This document shows, one piece after another, positions 1-32,284 of a DNA stretch of 64,000 nt. Numbering within the stretch: the stretch's first letter is position 1; each line of letters starts with the position of its first letter. The notes beneath the pieces were generated by a model, which saw only the letters and a program-made list of their open reading frames with translations, searched no databases and was not told where the DNA came from. The translations under genes were made by a program, and so were the position numbers. This DNA is from Engraulis encrasicolus (taxonomy: Eukaryota; Chordata; Actinopteri; Clupeiformes; Engraulidae): the NCBI RefSeq assembly GCF_034702125.1, contig NC_085869.1, positions 49,185,197-49,249,196 on the forward strand, read 5' to 3'.

Positions 1-257
1 TTTCTTTTTTAGGCAGCTAAGCATAGGTCAAGAAATTGGTCTCGGAATCAGAAAGTCTCAGATGTGAATCCCATCACCCATGGCTAAGTGCCTTTGAGCA
101 ACGCACCTAACCACATATTGCCTGCAAACAATAGTCTGTATGTAGCTTCTTCATGCAAGTGGGCGAAGGGTTTACTCGGGTCGAAGGGTTTACTCACTTC
201 TGGCTGAAGAAACTCAACTATCATATCAATATTGTTATATCAATACAGAAAGAATTT

Positions 258-422
258 TTGGGGGGCTTTTTTATTACAGGACAGTGTGAGAGTAGACAGG
301 AAATGATTGGGAGAGAGAGATGGGGCAGAGCCGGGAAATGAACCCGGCCGGACTCGAACCGGGGTCCCTGTGGGCAATGTAAGTCCAAATGTGGGGGGCA
401 TCCTGCGCCACAGCACCCCCAA
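258..422 (-). repeat. tRNA-derived SINE copy, minus orientation
   Basis: Read on the minus strand, the segment has a polymerase III B-box-like stretch (the plus strand shows ggactcgaaccggggtccc at about 352-370) followed by a pyrimidine-rich body. A close relative lies at 58605-58765 and plus-oriented relatives at 1828-2170. The head is degraded and gene-like tRNA folding is lost, so this is a retroposon rather than a tRNA gene. Confidence 0.7.
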
Positions 423-522
423 TACAGAGAATCTTTTAAACAGATTAAGACAGGGCCATTACCAGTTTTTGTGACCATAATGTTTTAAAACACAGCTGAG
501 GGAGCTAATTAGGAGGCGCTGT

Positions 523-605
523 GACATTTGGGCTTACAGGACATGCCCACAGGGATCCCGGTTCCAGTCCGGATGGGGTCATTTCCCAGCCCTACCAGAG
601 ATTAG
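523..605 (+). repeat. SINE fragment
   Basis: A short plus-oriented piece of the same SINE family, with the same run of a ggttc-like B box followed by gggtcatttccc and a CCAG-rich stretch. Only the middle of the element is recognisable. Confidence 0.5.
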
Positions 606-1139
606 AACATAGGGAGAAGACTCAGTCTGATTGGTTCCCATTACAGCCATTTAGCTTTGCATGCATAATGCAGTTCCTGAGTGTAGTTGGCGAGCGTCGG
701 TAAGTCTTTCATGTGGGAATATGTATGGAATGGAAAGGGGAACCTATCTAATACACTGCTACAGCAATTTCCAGTCACAAATCTCATCAACTAAACATCC
801 CTGGTAAGCACTATGACTGGTGTTTAACAATAGGCTGTATTGACAAATCGTGCAGGTGTGTAGTTTTACAGCAGGGAAGAAGATTTCGACCTGTACTCGC
901 TAGCATCCCACTAATGTTTATGGGTTTGGCCTAATAAAAATTGAACTTTGTGACCCAGTATATAATAATCTAGTGGTGCAAAATAATCGAAACGCTACTC
1001 AAACGAGGCCTTATTATTTCTAGTTTCGACCTCAATATAAATATTTCAGGGCAAAAAATTATAAAAAATCACAAAAATTATAATAGTAGAAAACTCTATT
1101 GACACCCATTAATTTTGCACTTGTTCGGATTAGGGTTAG

Positions 1140-1265
1140 CCATTTGTGGCTAGTAGCTTGTTCCGCGAGTGAACACCCCCTGGCCCTACCCCATATCTCT
1201 CTCACAATTGTTTCCTGTCTCCTCTCATTCTGTCATGTCGTAATAAAAGCCACCCCCCCCCCCCA
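1140..1265 (+). repeat. SINE 3' part with homopolymer tail
   Basis: The pyrimidine-rich SINE body (ctctctc...tttcctgtctcctc...) ends in an aataaaag-type tail followed by C and A homopolymers. It matches the tails of the copies at 1828-1990 and 2011-2170. The tRNA-like head is poorly preserved. Confidence 0.55.
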
Positions 1266-1341
1266 AAAAAAAAAAAGAAAGGAGCTAATTAACTACGTTT
1301 CTTTAGAGGAAAATGTCAGCTAAATGCAATGTAATGTGACT

Positions 1342-1825
1342 GTAGCAAAGGGGAGTAGAGTTGCCCCGCCGGGACTTGAACCCAGACCTGCTGGGGTAGT
1401 AAACTGGGGCTCTGACTGCAACACCAAAGAGCCAGGCTCGTTGGTGTGACAGTCAGAACACACCCACAACCCTAGTGATGGTCACTCCATCACGCTGCCT
1501 TCCCCTTCGGGTGCACTTCACACACTCATGGTGTCCCTCACGTAAATGCCCATCATGCTTCTCCCATCCAGTGTGCCCCATCATCAATGCTTCACCCATT
1601 ACTGGGGTCCCTCACATGGAATTACCGCTCACACACAATGGGCACGCTTCTGATGGCCTAACGGCAGCTATCCCACTTCTGACACCATTTGTAGCGAAGG
1701 GGAGTAGAGTTGCCCTGCCAGGACTTGAACCCAAACTGGGGCTCTGACCACTACACCAAAGAGCCAGGCTCGTTGGTGTGACAGTCAGAACACACCCACA
1801 ACCCTAGTGATGGTCACTCCATCAC
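1342..1825. repeat. Two direct copies of a 135-152 bp unit
   Basis: Copy one is at 1342-1493 and copy two at 1691-1825. Both run from gtagc(a/g)aaggggagtagag to tcactccatcac, and copy two lacks about 17 bp in its middle. Each holds a reversed B-box-like ggacttgaaccc, so the unit is probably a tRNA-derived SINE inserted or duplicated twice. The 197 bp between the copies is unique sequence. Confidence 0.7.
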
Positions 1826-1827
1826 AG

Positions 1828-1990
1828 TGACCCAGCCGTGGCTCATAACGGCTGGGCAGTGGACTGCTACGCTGGTGACCTGGGTGCGATTTTGGCCCGG
1901 GTCATTTGCCGTTCCTTCCCTGTCTCTCTCTCCCAACTCGCTTCTGTCTCTCCTCCACTGTCCTATCCCGAAAAATAATAACGGCTTAAA
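1828..1990 (+). repeat. tRNA-derived SINE copy
   Basis: A plus-oriented copy with A-box-like (gtggctcataacggctggg) and B-box-like (gggtgcgatttt) sites, the gcccgggtcatttgccg core and a tail ending in aaaaataataacgg. It lies directly beside the copy at 2011-2170. Confidence 0.75.
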
Positions 1991-2010
1991 AAATACAATA
2001 TATTCAATGT

Positions 2011-2170
2011 GGTCCTGCCGTGGCCTAACGGTAGGGCACTGGGTTACTACGATGGCAACCCAGGTTCGATTCTGGCCCGGGTCATTTGCCGAACCATTCC
2101 CATCTCTGTCTCCCCACTCATTTCCTGTCTCTCCTCCACTGATCTATCAAAATAAAGGCAAGAAAGCCCT
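2011..2170 (+). repeat. tRNA-derived SINE copy, best preserved
   Basis: The A box (tggcctaacggtagggc) and B box (ggttcgattct, about 2063-2073) are both intact, followed by the gcccgggtcatttgccg core, a pyrimidine-rich body and an aataaaggc tail. It ends about 70 bp before the tnfaip6 CUB exon, close to its splice acceptor. Confidence 0.8.
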
Positions 2171-2241
2171 AACAATATATTAAAATAAATACATTCAATG
2201 TAATGTAAATGTAATGCAATGCAATGTCTCTCCCCTCACAG

Positions 2242-3358
2242 CTAAGGAATGTGGAGGTGTGCACACAGACCCTCAGAAGGTGCTGAGCTCCCCTGGGTAC
2301 CCCAACGAATACCCTGACGAGCAGATCTGCTACTGGCACATCCGGGTCCGCTACGGCCAGAAGGTCCACATGCGCTTCCTGGACTTTGACATCGAGGATG
2401 ACACGGCTTGTCTTAGTGACCACTTAGAGATCTACGACAGCTATGACGACGTGTCAGGATTTGCGGGAAGGTGAGATACTGATGATACTTGCGCTAAGTT
2501 TTCATCTTTTGTCACCCTATGTGTTGCAAACAGAATTGGCTTAGAGGTGCAGAGACTGACAGAAATGTTCACACTTTTACCTGCCCCCTTTTTACCTGCC
2601 AGGAGGGGCTTGGGCCAGGTATTGCAATGACTTTTACGTCAGGCGTTTACGTCAGGCGTTTACACATCACTGGATCAGATCCGTGCTTGAGTGAATATAT
2701 GGGCTCTGGCGTCTTCAAATTGTTCCACCTTTGAAATCGTTTTCCAGCGTTTTAATGTGCATGGACAGTGCATCCGCGATGGAAACGATACAGAAACAGT
2801 TTAATGTAAACTTAGCCCCTGTCTGTCTGCCTGTCTGTGTCTGCCTGTCTATGTCTGCCTGTCTGTGTCTGCCTGTCTGTGTCTGCCTGTCTGTCTGTCT
2901 GTCTGCCTGTCTGTGTCTGCCTGCCTGTCTGTGTCTGTCTGTCTGTCTGTCTGTCTGCCTGTCTGTGTCTGTCTGTCTCTCTGTCTGTCTCTCTGTCTGT
3001 CTGCCTGTCTGTGTCTGTCTGTCTCTCTGTCTGTCTGTCTGTCTGTCTGCCTGTCTGTGTTGTGTTGTGTTGTGTTGACCAGGGGCCCAGGTTGCTATCT
3101 CTGATTGTTCTCCTTTGAAGTATGGGTCAGGGACGGGTAGTGCAAGCCTGTAATTGGTCGTATGCATCCTGCCAATTCTGGCAATGGTGGAATGTAAACA
3201 AAGTTGGTGGCCACTCAATCTGTTTTTTTTAACTTTAGCTACTGTGTATTTTTACAGGTTCTGTGGAGATGAGTTACCAGAAGATTTTATCAGCACAGGT
3301 ATTGTCACAAAATCTGCTTCTTTAAAAAATTGTGAAAGTGGTGGTGGTGGTGGTGGTG

Positions 3359-3391
<33 letters not shown>

Positions 3392-3649
3392 CGTGCGTGA
3401 GTGCGTGCGTGCGTGTGTATGTGTTTGGTTAATTATGGCTGCAGAAGAAATTAAAATCTGGTTGATTACTTGTATACTTCTAACATTTTTTTGTATTTGG
3501 GCGTAACAACTACTTGGATATCTCTGTTGCCAGGAAATGTCATGACCCTCAAGTTCCTGTCCGACTCCTCAGTAACAGCTGGCGGCTTCCAGCTTGAGTA
3601 CACCGCAGTGGATGCGAACCCCTCCGACGAGACCAACACATTCACCTGA
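2242..3649 (+). CDS. tnfaip6: TSG-6, CUB-domain end (last three coding exons, 5' part off window)
   Basis: Exons 2242-2470, 3258-3298 and 3534-3649 (stop TGA) have GT-AG borders and phases that join without a break. Together they encode a CUB domain: ECGG start, [10 protein letters not shown], the acidic DIEDD and LEIYDSYDD stretch typical of calcium-binding CUB domains, [10 protein letters not shown], and [20 protein letters not shown]. This matches the CUB half of TSG-6. The family protein is secreted, binds hyaluronan through an N-terminal Link domain and transfers heavy chains of inter-alpha-inhibitor onto hyaluronan during inflammation and ovulation. The signal peptide and Link domain are outside the window, so those functions are inferred from the family. 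The tail after the CUB domain is short and ends in a Thr/Asn-rich stretch. Position next to rif1 and neb supports the call. Confidence 0.93.
2820..3060. repeat. (CTGT/CTGC)n minisatellite in a tnfaip6 intron
   Basis: About 240 bp of tetranucleotide repeat mixing ctgt, ctgc and ctct units. All reading frames across it are low-complexity Cys/Leu/Ser or Gln/Thr/Asp strings and are not genes. Confidence 0.95.
3338..3420. repeat. (GGT)n(GT)n(GTGC)n microsatellite
   Basis: A compound repeat inside the last tnfaip6 intron, about 40 bp after the exon ending at 3298. Confidence 0.95.
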
Positions 3650-3659
3650 CCACTGTTCA

Positions 3660-3662
<3 letters not shown>

Positions 3663-3733
<71 letters not shown>
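3663..3733. repeat. (CT)n tract in the tnfaip6 3' UTR
   Basis: A run of about 70 bp of CT starting 14 bp after the tnfaip6 stop codon, so it is probably transcribed as part of the 3' UTR. Confidence 0.95.
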
Positions 3734-3735
<2 letters not shown>

Positions 3736-3935
3736 ATCACTTCTTTTTTAAGAGAGAAAAAATGACTTGTTTTGTATTTGTAGTTCACTTTAATAATTTA
3801 TCATGGTGTTGTTTACTGTATTGATGCGAACTAGTCTACAATGCTGTTTGAAATTAAATGTGTATTCTTTTACAAAAGTTTGTCATGTGTCATGAAAAGT
3901 ACCTTCTGTTTTCATTTAATTTTGTGTCAAACTGA

Positions 3936-3956
3936 AATAAAATGTTTTTAAATAAA
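3936..3956 (+). terminator. tnfaip6: Polyadenylation signals of tnfaip6
   Basis: Two AATAAA hexamers at 3936-3941 and 3951-3956, about 290 bp after the stop. This is the first good 3'-end signal downstream of the gene. Confidence 0.7.
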
Positions 3957-3959
3957 AAG

Positions 3960-5690
3960 AGTTGTATTTGATACCTTTAGGCCTACTTTGTTTGGTCTAT
4001 CATGCATTGGTCAGACATCCTGTTCAATCAAGGAGGAAAAAGTGAGTAAAAAACCCAAGTATGTTCAACTGCAGTGTGCAGGGCGGGGGGCAGGTCAGGA
4101 TCACATCTCCCTCCTCCCCCTGAGCACATCTCCCTCCTCCCCCCTGAGCACATCGACTGCCTCCCCCTTGTCATTCAGCGCTAAACTTCTACACGGGAAG
4201 AAAAATAGCTCTGGAAGTCACTGCACCGTGCAGAGCAAAGACGCAGAGTTTTCACAAATAAAATCGTAGATCCATTCTCTCTACTCCACTAATGTATAGG
4301 CCTAATGGTTTGGTGAGTGTAGGAAACACGAGCTGGGAGCTTTGAGTGAACCTCGTGATGAACAGCACGCGAGGCTGTTTAGTATAATTTATTAATCCCG
4401 AGGGAAATTAATATAAGGACAGCTACATGTAGTAGGCCTATTTGTTAACGCATGGGTCTAATTTGAATAATTAAGTGTATCTTCTATCTTAGTTTGAAGA
4501 CCAGATATGTGGTGCCAGTTTCTAAAAATCGAAAGATGGGTACAAGAAAAGTGCAGTAAAACGCCTGTGCAGTGGCGAATTATTCCATGTGTGATCCGCT
4601 CGAAATTAAACATAGGTACCCATCATTGAAAACGAAAGCATGAGCACATTCTTCAAAGTCCCAAAGCCTGGATGCTGTCGCCACAATATCTTTAGGATTG
4701 GGGACTGGACTCTGAGCAGGCCATTGCAGTAGCCTTTGGTATCCTTCGCGCATCTGCCCCGCTTCCAAACTGACACCCTGACACATGACACATTCAGCAT
4801 TAACCTTTTGTTTTTAACCGTCTAACAGCGCATACCATTATCATTAAATCAATGGAACCTAAAGCAGTTGCAGAGACCGTTTCATATTGGATCAATCCCT
4901 TCTCCTTTACTATGAAAGAGAAAGTAAGGTCAAGGACAAATTATTCTATCTAAATGGAAATAAACACTCATGCATTTGGTTGTCAAGTCTGTCGCCCTGA
5001 AAGTTCTACTAGCCTACATGCATATGATAGAGGCACGCCCGATTAGCCTACGTGCGCATACATTATTCTGCAGTTGGCATAATTCATAGGTTACAAATTT
5101 ACAGATAGGCCTAGCAATAGATGACAAAAATACCCTGTACCGAAATTTCTAAGCATCTGCCTCGCCATCAATTGTATCGAAACGAGGTCACCTCGTCATC
5201 TGCTCCACTCCCATGGTTTTTAAAATGTAGGCTATTTCCCGCTGCCTTCCCTTTGTTATTGATCCGAAAACATCCCTTTTTTTAAATTGGGCTACTCTCC
5301 TCTTGTGGGGAAGGAACACGTGTGAAAGGGGAAAGTGGAGAGTTATTAAAAATTACCCTATCGTGGGTAATCTCTCTCTCTTTCTCTATCTCTCTCTCTT
5401 TTACGCACGAAGTTGAGGTGGCTAGCCTGTGATGATCAGCAGGGGGAAATAGACGCGTGATGCGACATATGTCGATTCAGCATAGAAATGCTTCGCAAGT
5501 TTTTGTTTTTAAACTTCCATCCCAACGTAGTAGGCCTATAGGGCCAAAGGAAAATTAAATAATCACAGCGTCGGCTACCAAACGCGCGTCAAGTTGGACG
5601 CCAGCACAGCAATATTCTATCTTGATAGAACATGGTTCCTATAACTTTACCGACAATAATAGATTTAAAAAAGTACCCTACCATAACGGC
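3960..5690. other. Intergenic DNA between tnfaip6 and rif1
   Basis: No exon is supported. A short CT-rich segment at about 4100-4160 repeats cacatctccctcctcccc. At 4387-4412 there is a fragment of the widespread fish repeat end ttattaatcccgagggaaatt, with relatives at about 8043 and 55833. At 5158-5205 lies a degraded relative of one arm of the hairpin at 5699-5826. Confidence 0.6.
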
Positions 5691-5698
5691 AGATAAGC

Positions 5699-5826
5699 GG
5701 GATAACGGCCTTCGAGGTCGACCGGTTATACGAAATGAATGGCTTGGCTGCGCGCGTCGCCAAAGTTCAAAGCCGCCGCCTCGCCATTAATTTCGTATAA
5801 CCGGTCACCTCGTCGGCCGTTATCCC
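5699..5826. repeat. Long near-perfect hairpin (palindromic MITE-like)
   Basis: The left arm (about 5699-5744: gggataacggcc, then gaggtcgaccggttatacg, then aaatgaatggc) is the inverse of the right arm (about 5783-5826, ending cgtcggccgttatccc), with about 45 bp per arm and a GC-rich loop of about 35 bp. No clear target-site duplication is seen. It lies about 300-400 bp upstream of the probable rif1 promoter. Confidence 0.8.
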
Positions 5827-5989
5827 TTACTTATTTAGCACTCCAAACGACGAGACACGATACAAACTGTGTGCATAGAATACAGTGTAGGCTACTATGC
5901 ATTCGCCGGAGAAGACATTTGGCGCAAATTCTCAAATAGGGTGACGTCGGGATGGCGTGGGACTGTACAGACTACCATAATAGGAGAAA

Positions 5990-6312
5990 TAGGAGGGGCG
6001 AGATCCAAAATGGGAGGGGCGGGATCTCAGAGATCCAGACCTGCCCACTTCTGCAAACTGCAGTTGGGTGCTACTCAAAAAACCTACCAAAGCAAGCTGT
6101 AAGTTATTCAAAGTGGGCGGGGCCACGTTGGGGTGAAAGGTGACGTTCCCTTGCTTGCGTCGTTTGGCGCCAGCAGGGTTTTCGCGGGGAAGACCGATCA
6201 CACCGCTGATGAAAAGACAGCATTTTAAACGTTTTTAAACATTATTCGTTAGATATGACAACATCAGTGGTGTCCTGCCACTAATCGTCATCTCTTCTTT
6301 TTAAAGATTAAG
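5990..6312 (+). promoter_or_regulatory. rif1: Probable rif1 promoter and non-coding first exon
   Basis: The stretch holds GC boxes (ggggcgggat at about 6015, gtgggcggggcc at about 6113-6123) and a CRE-like tgacgt at 6141-6146. It is GC-richer than its surroundings and followed by a candidate donor, aag|gtgagg, after base 6312. The first coding exon begins with a splice acceptor one base before its ATG, so a non-coding exon upstream is expected. The transcription start is not determined. Confidence 0.45.
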
Positions 6313-7523
6313 GTGAGGATGTTATGGCCGGTGGTTGCAGAAGAAGGAGGGTGGCTTGTTCTCAGCGTGGCTGCAAGCGGTTTGTGCATGCCAGATAACT
6401 TGGCCTAATATATGTGACCAATCTGAATATTTTTTCATTTATGACGGCTTTAAGCTGCACTTTGGTGCTGGTCGAGGTGAATTTTAGATATGTTTTCTTA
6501 AATACATGCTTTGTATCAATCAACACGTTTGACGGCGGTGGTATTGTTTACAAAGTGCATGGAAACATCTGCAAGGACTTTTGCTACGTGTTAAAGTCGC
6601 AGTATCTACAAAACAAACAATCCTGAACATTTGGATATGAATGATAACTGTAATTGTTTTTTTGTTAGACGCATTTAGCGTGATATGGGGTACAGCCCTA
6701 AAAATAGTGGTATAGTGGGTGAGCACGCTAGCAAACTAGCTAGAGTACTAGACCGAGCTAGCTGGCCATCTAACGTTACCTGACCAGGCAGAGAAGCAGC
6801 AGTGATGTTCTGTGAGTTGTGCTAGCCAGTGATACTTTTAGCTTGGTTGGTCGTGAATAGCGGTGTAGGCCTGGGCTTTGTGTGGTAGGCCAAAACCCAT
6901 ATCTTTCAGCTTTGACATTAAAAAGATGATGTTTAGACAGTTGCCGCAAACAGTCAGTAACCTTAGCTCAATCGCCCATGTTGTGGTACCTTATTGCGGA
7001 CCTTTCCGCAACATGTCCAGGAGCATCTCCACCAGTAATCGTTTCTCTACTTCAATATCAGGCTTATCTATCCTACGCGTTTGTCTTATGCTGGCTATTG
7101 TCATCCATTTTACGTACGATAAATATCATGGCCAAGGATTGGGCTATGTTGGTTTTGACAAGTATGTGCTCGTAATGGCTTTGTGCACTAATCTTTCACA
7201 TGGAATACAAACTGTTCTGGTGCGGTTGCGACTATTGTAGCCAATGACAGACAAAAAATGCACCACGCAGGATTCAGGAAGTAGGCTATACCCTTGTTGT
7301 TTTACGAGCCATAACAGGGGAGCGACCGAACATATTTCATATCGGTTTTAAGATCTTTTAAGACCGGTTGAGGTCGAGGATGGTTTAAGGGTTGTTGATT
7401 TAGTCAGATGACCACCAGACATGCAAAGAGGGTTCATCACCTATGCTTGTATAAACAGATGGCAGTTTGATATCCCTGCCTGTTGAACATCACTGTAGCC
7501 TACAACATTTCCATTCCCTTTAG
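6313..7523 (+). other. Probable first intron of rif1
   Basis: A 120-codon open frame at 6878-7240 has no family resemblance and no splice support. I see no other feature apart from a cluster of gctagc/ctagct motifs near 6725-6770. Confidence 0.5.
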
Positions 7524-7524
7524 G

Positions 7525-28784
<21,260 letters not shown>

Positions 28785-29110
28785 AGTCAGCACAATGCCT
28801 TTTTACCTGAGGTTTTTTTTTGTCAGTTTGTTTTCATTTTTTAAAGACTTAACGTTGGGGTTGGAGAACTTAACATGATCGTCCAAGGAACTTGGGTTGC
28901 CTCGGTTCACCTAACCTCCCCAGCCAGCGGTGGATTGTACAGTATTTTTTTTCTCTTTCCGTGTCCGTGACAACCAGATCAGTGACTTCACGACAGAGCA
29001 CATGGACCTGAATGATGCCTTTTAGCCGTCTTTTAAATCATTCCATTTTAGTGGATGTATAAGCTGGATGTGTCTTGTTTTTTTAACTTGGTGTGCACAG
29101 TCTTAAGATA

Positions 29111-29127
29111 AATAAAGCTGAAAATAA
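29111..29127 (+). terminator. rif1: Polyadenylation signals of rif1
   Basis: Two AATAAA hexamers (29111-29116, 29122-29127) about 330 bp after the rif1 stop codon. They are the first good signals in the 3' UTR. Confidence 0.8.
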
Positions 29128-29386
29128 AGGGATTACATCACATGTTCTTTGACTGCATCTTGGTACCTGTGTTATCAGTGCTGCCCCACAAAGGCAAAGG
29201 GCAGTAATTACGCCAACATTGAATATCTCTTAAACGGGACCCGTTTGGATCTTAAGGCTTTGTCAAGAGATAAACGAGGTGTTATGAGGACTTTTCTGAA
29301 CCGAATTTTGACAAAATATGCTGTTACTGCGCTTTGCTACTACCAGGGCTTCAATTGATATGTGAAAGCATCATGACCTCCTAAAC

Positions 29387-29774
29387 CAGGGATGTCAAAC
29401 TCAGGCCCGGGGGCCAAATTTGGCCCGCGGAGCCATTTTATTTGGCCCGCCAAATCATTTCAAATGTGTATTTTAATTGGTCTACATACACCATTAAAAA
29501 TATAGACAATATGACTTGAAGGCATCACAAGAATTTTGAGTGGGTCCCAGGTTAGTGTAACAGCACATACTGTTTTGTATACTGTACTGTAGCACACAGA
29601 AGTATATGATGGCATAATAGTGATAATACATATGAATTTGTTATTTGCCTAGCGTGAACCGTATGTACTTTATGGACACTGTCAATGCATTTTTTAATAA
29701 ATGTTGAATTCGCCCCACGACTTCATCCCAGATTTTGATTTTGGCCCGCTGTGAATTTGAGTTTGACACCCCAG
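29387..29774. mobile_element. 388-bp hAT-like MITE with 8-bp target duplication
   Basis: It begins cagggatgtcaaactcaggc and ends gagtttgacaccccag, inverse ends with few changes. The flanks are tcctaaac at 29379-29386 and 29775-29782, identical. ttggcccgc motifs recur inside. A second, more eroded family member is at 32894-33276. Confidence 0.88.
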
Positions 29775-30199
29775 TCCTAAACTAAGGATAACTTCTGCCA
29801 ATTTCGACACGCAGTGTAAGGCTCACACTACCCTGGACTTGTCAGTACCTGAGAACATTTTTTGTTTTTGTTCGGCCTTTTCTGAGATCCTGGTCATTGT
29901 AATGGGGGCATAGTATTTTTACATTTCAAAAAGACTTCTTGAGTTATTCCAAATAACATCCAAAAGGGTATGCAACATCCGCAGACAACTAGCAAACAGC
30001 AGGTCATCAAGCACAATTACTGGCTTTAGATGAAGAACATGGGATTCATTGCATTAGTTTGATGTGCTTAATATTTAGCAATTGATCCTGATCCTGACCC
30101 AAATTCCTATGCAAAAGGAGCATGACTTGTATCATAATTTGACGTGCTACAATCATGAGTGCTGTATCGCAGAAGCCTTTTAGCTACTGACCCACAGTA

Positions 30200-30772
30200 C
30201 ACTGTATTGTCGAAAGTATTCGCTAACCTGCCTTGACTCACGTATGAAATTTAGTGCCATCCCATTCCTAACCTATAGGGTTCAAAATGATGTGGTCTAA
30301 CTATTGCAGCTATTGCAGCTTTAGGATATAAAAACATTTTTGATAATTCCATGTTCCCAACCTTGTGGGAAAAGTTTGGAACGGGCCTCTTCCTTTCCCA
30401 ACATCCCTATGCCCCAGTGCACACAGCGAGGTCCATAAAAACATGTATGATTGCTGTGGATGAACTTGACTGGCCTGCACGGTCCTGACCTGACCGATTT
30501 AGAACACCTTTGGGATAAATAGGAGACTGAGAGCCAGGTCTTCTTGACCGAACATCAGTGTGTGACCACCAATGTGCTTAGGAATGGTCTGAAATTCCTA
30601 TAAATGTGCTCCTCAACCTCGTGGACAGTATTCCCAAAAGAGTTGAAGCTGTAATGGCTGTAAAAGGTGCACTGACATCATACTGAACTGTATGGGTTAA
30701 GTTATGGGATGACACTTAAAGTAAATTCATGTGAGTTAACGCAGGTTAGTGAATACTTTTGGTAATGTGGTG
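30200..30772. mobile_element. Decayed Tc1/mariner element
   Basis: Inverted ends (cactgtattgtcgaaagtat at left; the inverse of caccacattaccaaaagtat at right) are flanked by TA at 30198-30199 and 30773-30774. The inside retains a remnant of the Tc1 transposase C-terminus (a frame with LDWPA... then HLWD around 30465-30520) with frame breaks. It is non-functional. Confidence 0.82.
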
Positions 30773-30784
30773 TATCAGATTGGA

Positions 30785-31300
30785 TGTAAATTTGGTCTGA
30801 TAGTTAAATTTCTAGGACTCCTATGCAAAAGGGACTTAAACTGTAATTTAAGTTGACTTTGTTTTTGGTAATCAAACAATATATATATATACACTCCTTT
30901 GGGTGTGAAGTTGGTATTTTCTGATCATATCATACCATTGCTAGGACTCAAATTCCTGTGAAAAAGTTGCATGACTTTTTGTACAGTAATTGAACATGTA
31001 TTTGTTTTTGGTTATTAAACACAATCATTGGTCATAGATTGAGGAGTCTCAGACAGGTGTGTTGTATTGCAGAAGCCTGTTGTGCTTTATTCATATACTC
31101 GATTGGATTTAAATTTGGTATTTTTTGATGGTTTATTTTACCACTGCTAGGACTCAAATATGCACAATTTGCATAACTTGTACAATAATTTGATGTGTTT
31201 TGTTTTTTTGGTCACCAAACACAATAATTGGCCATAGATGGGAGGAGACGGGGATGTTGTATTGCAGAAGCCTGGTGTGCTTTATTCATCTCTACAGCTC
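30785..31300. repeat. Imperfect tandem repeat array
   Basis: The motif ctaggactc recurs at about 30812, 30941 and 31147. ttgtattgcagaagcctg(t/g)tg with tgctttattcat occurs twice (about 31056 and 31258). A further piece (gctgtatcgcagaagcct, about 30160) lies on the far side of the Tc1 relic, so the Tc1 copy appears to have landed in this array. Confidence 0.65.
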
Positions 31301-31818
31301 CAAGGTAATACCACTTCCATGCCCTGTTACCGAGGGAATCGGAAGAAACAAAACACACATGCATCCTAAACGGTCAGCCTACAGCATTGGAGGGAAGAGG
31401 CTCGTCTTTCAAAACTTGTCAGTACAGGTTTGCATTTAGGGGAGGGAGGGATGGTGTGTAGGCCTACCCCTGGGTTCACAGTGGGTTTACATTTTGTCTT
31501 TTTTGTTCCCACAGTGAATCCCATATCAACTTTCAGTCAATGTTCAGTGTTGCTCTGAAAAAAAACTTTGTCATTTCAGACTGTGCTTTCCCCTTAGGGA
31601 AATGTGCACAGTAGTACATTCAGCCCATTCTTTCTCTTCCAACTTTACAATTTCTTTTGACATCTCCAAGGAATATCACATTTGACATCGAGTCAAGAGT
31701 CTTATGCATTGTAAAAAAAAAAAAACCTGGGCTTTCTGTCAATTCATACTTTTCGTGTGAGAATACTATATAGTAAAATATAAATAATCCTAAAAGTGGT
31801 CTGTCGTATACGTGTGTG

Positions 31819-31824
31819 TTTATT
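31819..31824 (-). terminator. neb: Candidate polyadenylation signal of neb
   Basis: AATAAA on the minus strand, about 290 bp beyond the neb stop codon. The 3' UTR between has no other clear signal. Confidence 0.5.
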
Positions 31825-32110
31825 ACATAATTTAGCAGTTTAAACTGTACTTCACATACATCCTCAAGGGAAACAGGGACATGGAGGCAAAACAAAACGT
31901 GGATTCACAGATAACTTAAGACAAAAACATCTCTAAAATGAACAACTAATCCTAGCAGCTAAACATGAAACATTTGTTTTCAAGGAAGCCTAAGATGTTA
32001 CAGGTTTCAGTTTCTTTTTTCTGTTGTTTTTTTTCCTCTGGTGCATTTCCCCCAGTGGATAGGTACACTCACTCCTCAAGGCAGGAGGAGGAGGGCTTCG
32101 GATTTGTAGC

Positions 32111-32284
32111 TTAGACGGCTTCCACGTAGTTGGCTGGCAGCATGCCTGTCTTGCCGGAGCGCTGCACGGTGCCGTACATCCAGCCCTCGTCGATGGACTG
32201 AACGTTGACGATGACGTCGCCGTCCTTGAAGGACACCTCGTCTGTGTCGGCAGCGGAGTAGTCATACATGGCACGGACAGTTTT
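32111..32284 (-). CDS. neb: neb terminal SH3 domain exon and stop
   Basis: 57 codons then TAA. Visible SH3 signature: [20 protein letters not shown] (ALYDY-type motif and acidic RT loop), [20 protein letters not shown] with the conserved Trp, and the PANYVEAV ending. In the family this domain binds proline-rich Z-disc partners and N-WASP. Confidence 0.98.
   Translation of the reverse strand, partial: KTVRAMYDYSAADTDEVSFKDGDVIVNVQSIDEGWMYGTVQRSGKTGMLPANYVEAV

Larger units (their letters stand above)
1..2241. other. Repeat-rich intron of tnfaip6
   Basis: No coding exon is visible before the CUB exon that starts at 2242. The stretch holds tRNA-derived SINE copies, a duplicated 135-152 bp unit and AT-rich unique sequence (about 700-1130). 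The Link-domain exons of tnfaip6 are not here and must lie before the window. Confidence 0.75.
29130..31800. other. Intergenic DNA between converging rif1 and neb
   Basis: It contains a hAT-like MITE (29387-29774), a Tc1 relic (30200-30772) and imperfect tandem copies (30785-31300). An open frame at 29149-29358 has no recognisable homology. No supported gene lies here. Confidence 0.6.

Noticed and set aside
2011..2083. tRNA gene
   Set aside because: A and B boxes are present, but the segment continues into a SINE body and tail and I see no complete cloverleaf.
2715..3218. Open frames over the CTGT/CTGC repeat, both strands
   Set aside because: Low-complexity repeat reads open in all frames; no homology, no splice support.
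6878..7240. 120-codon open frame in the first rif1 intron
   Set aside because: No recognisable domain and no conserved splice sites; length is within chance expectation.
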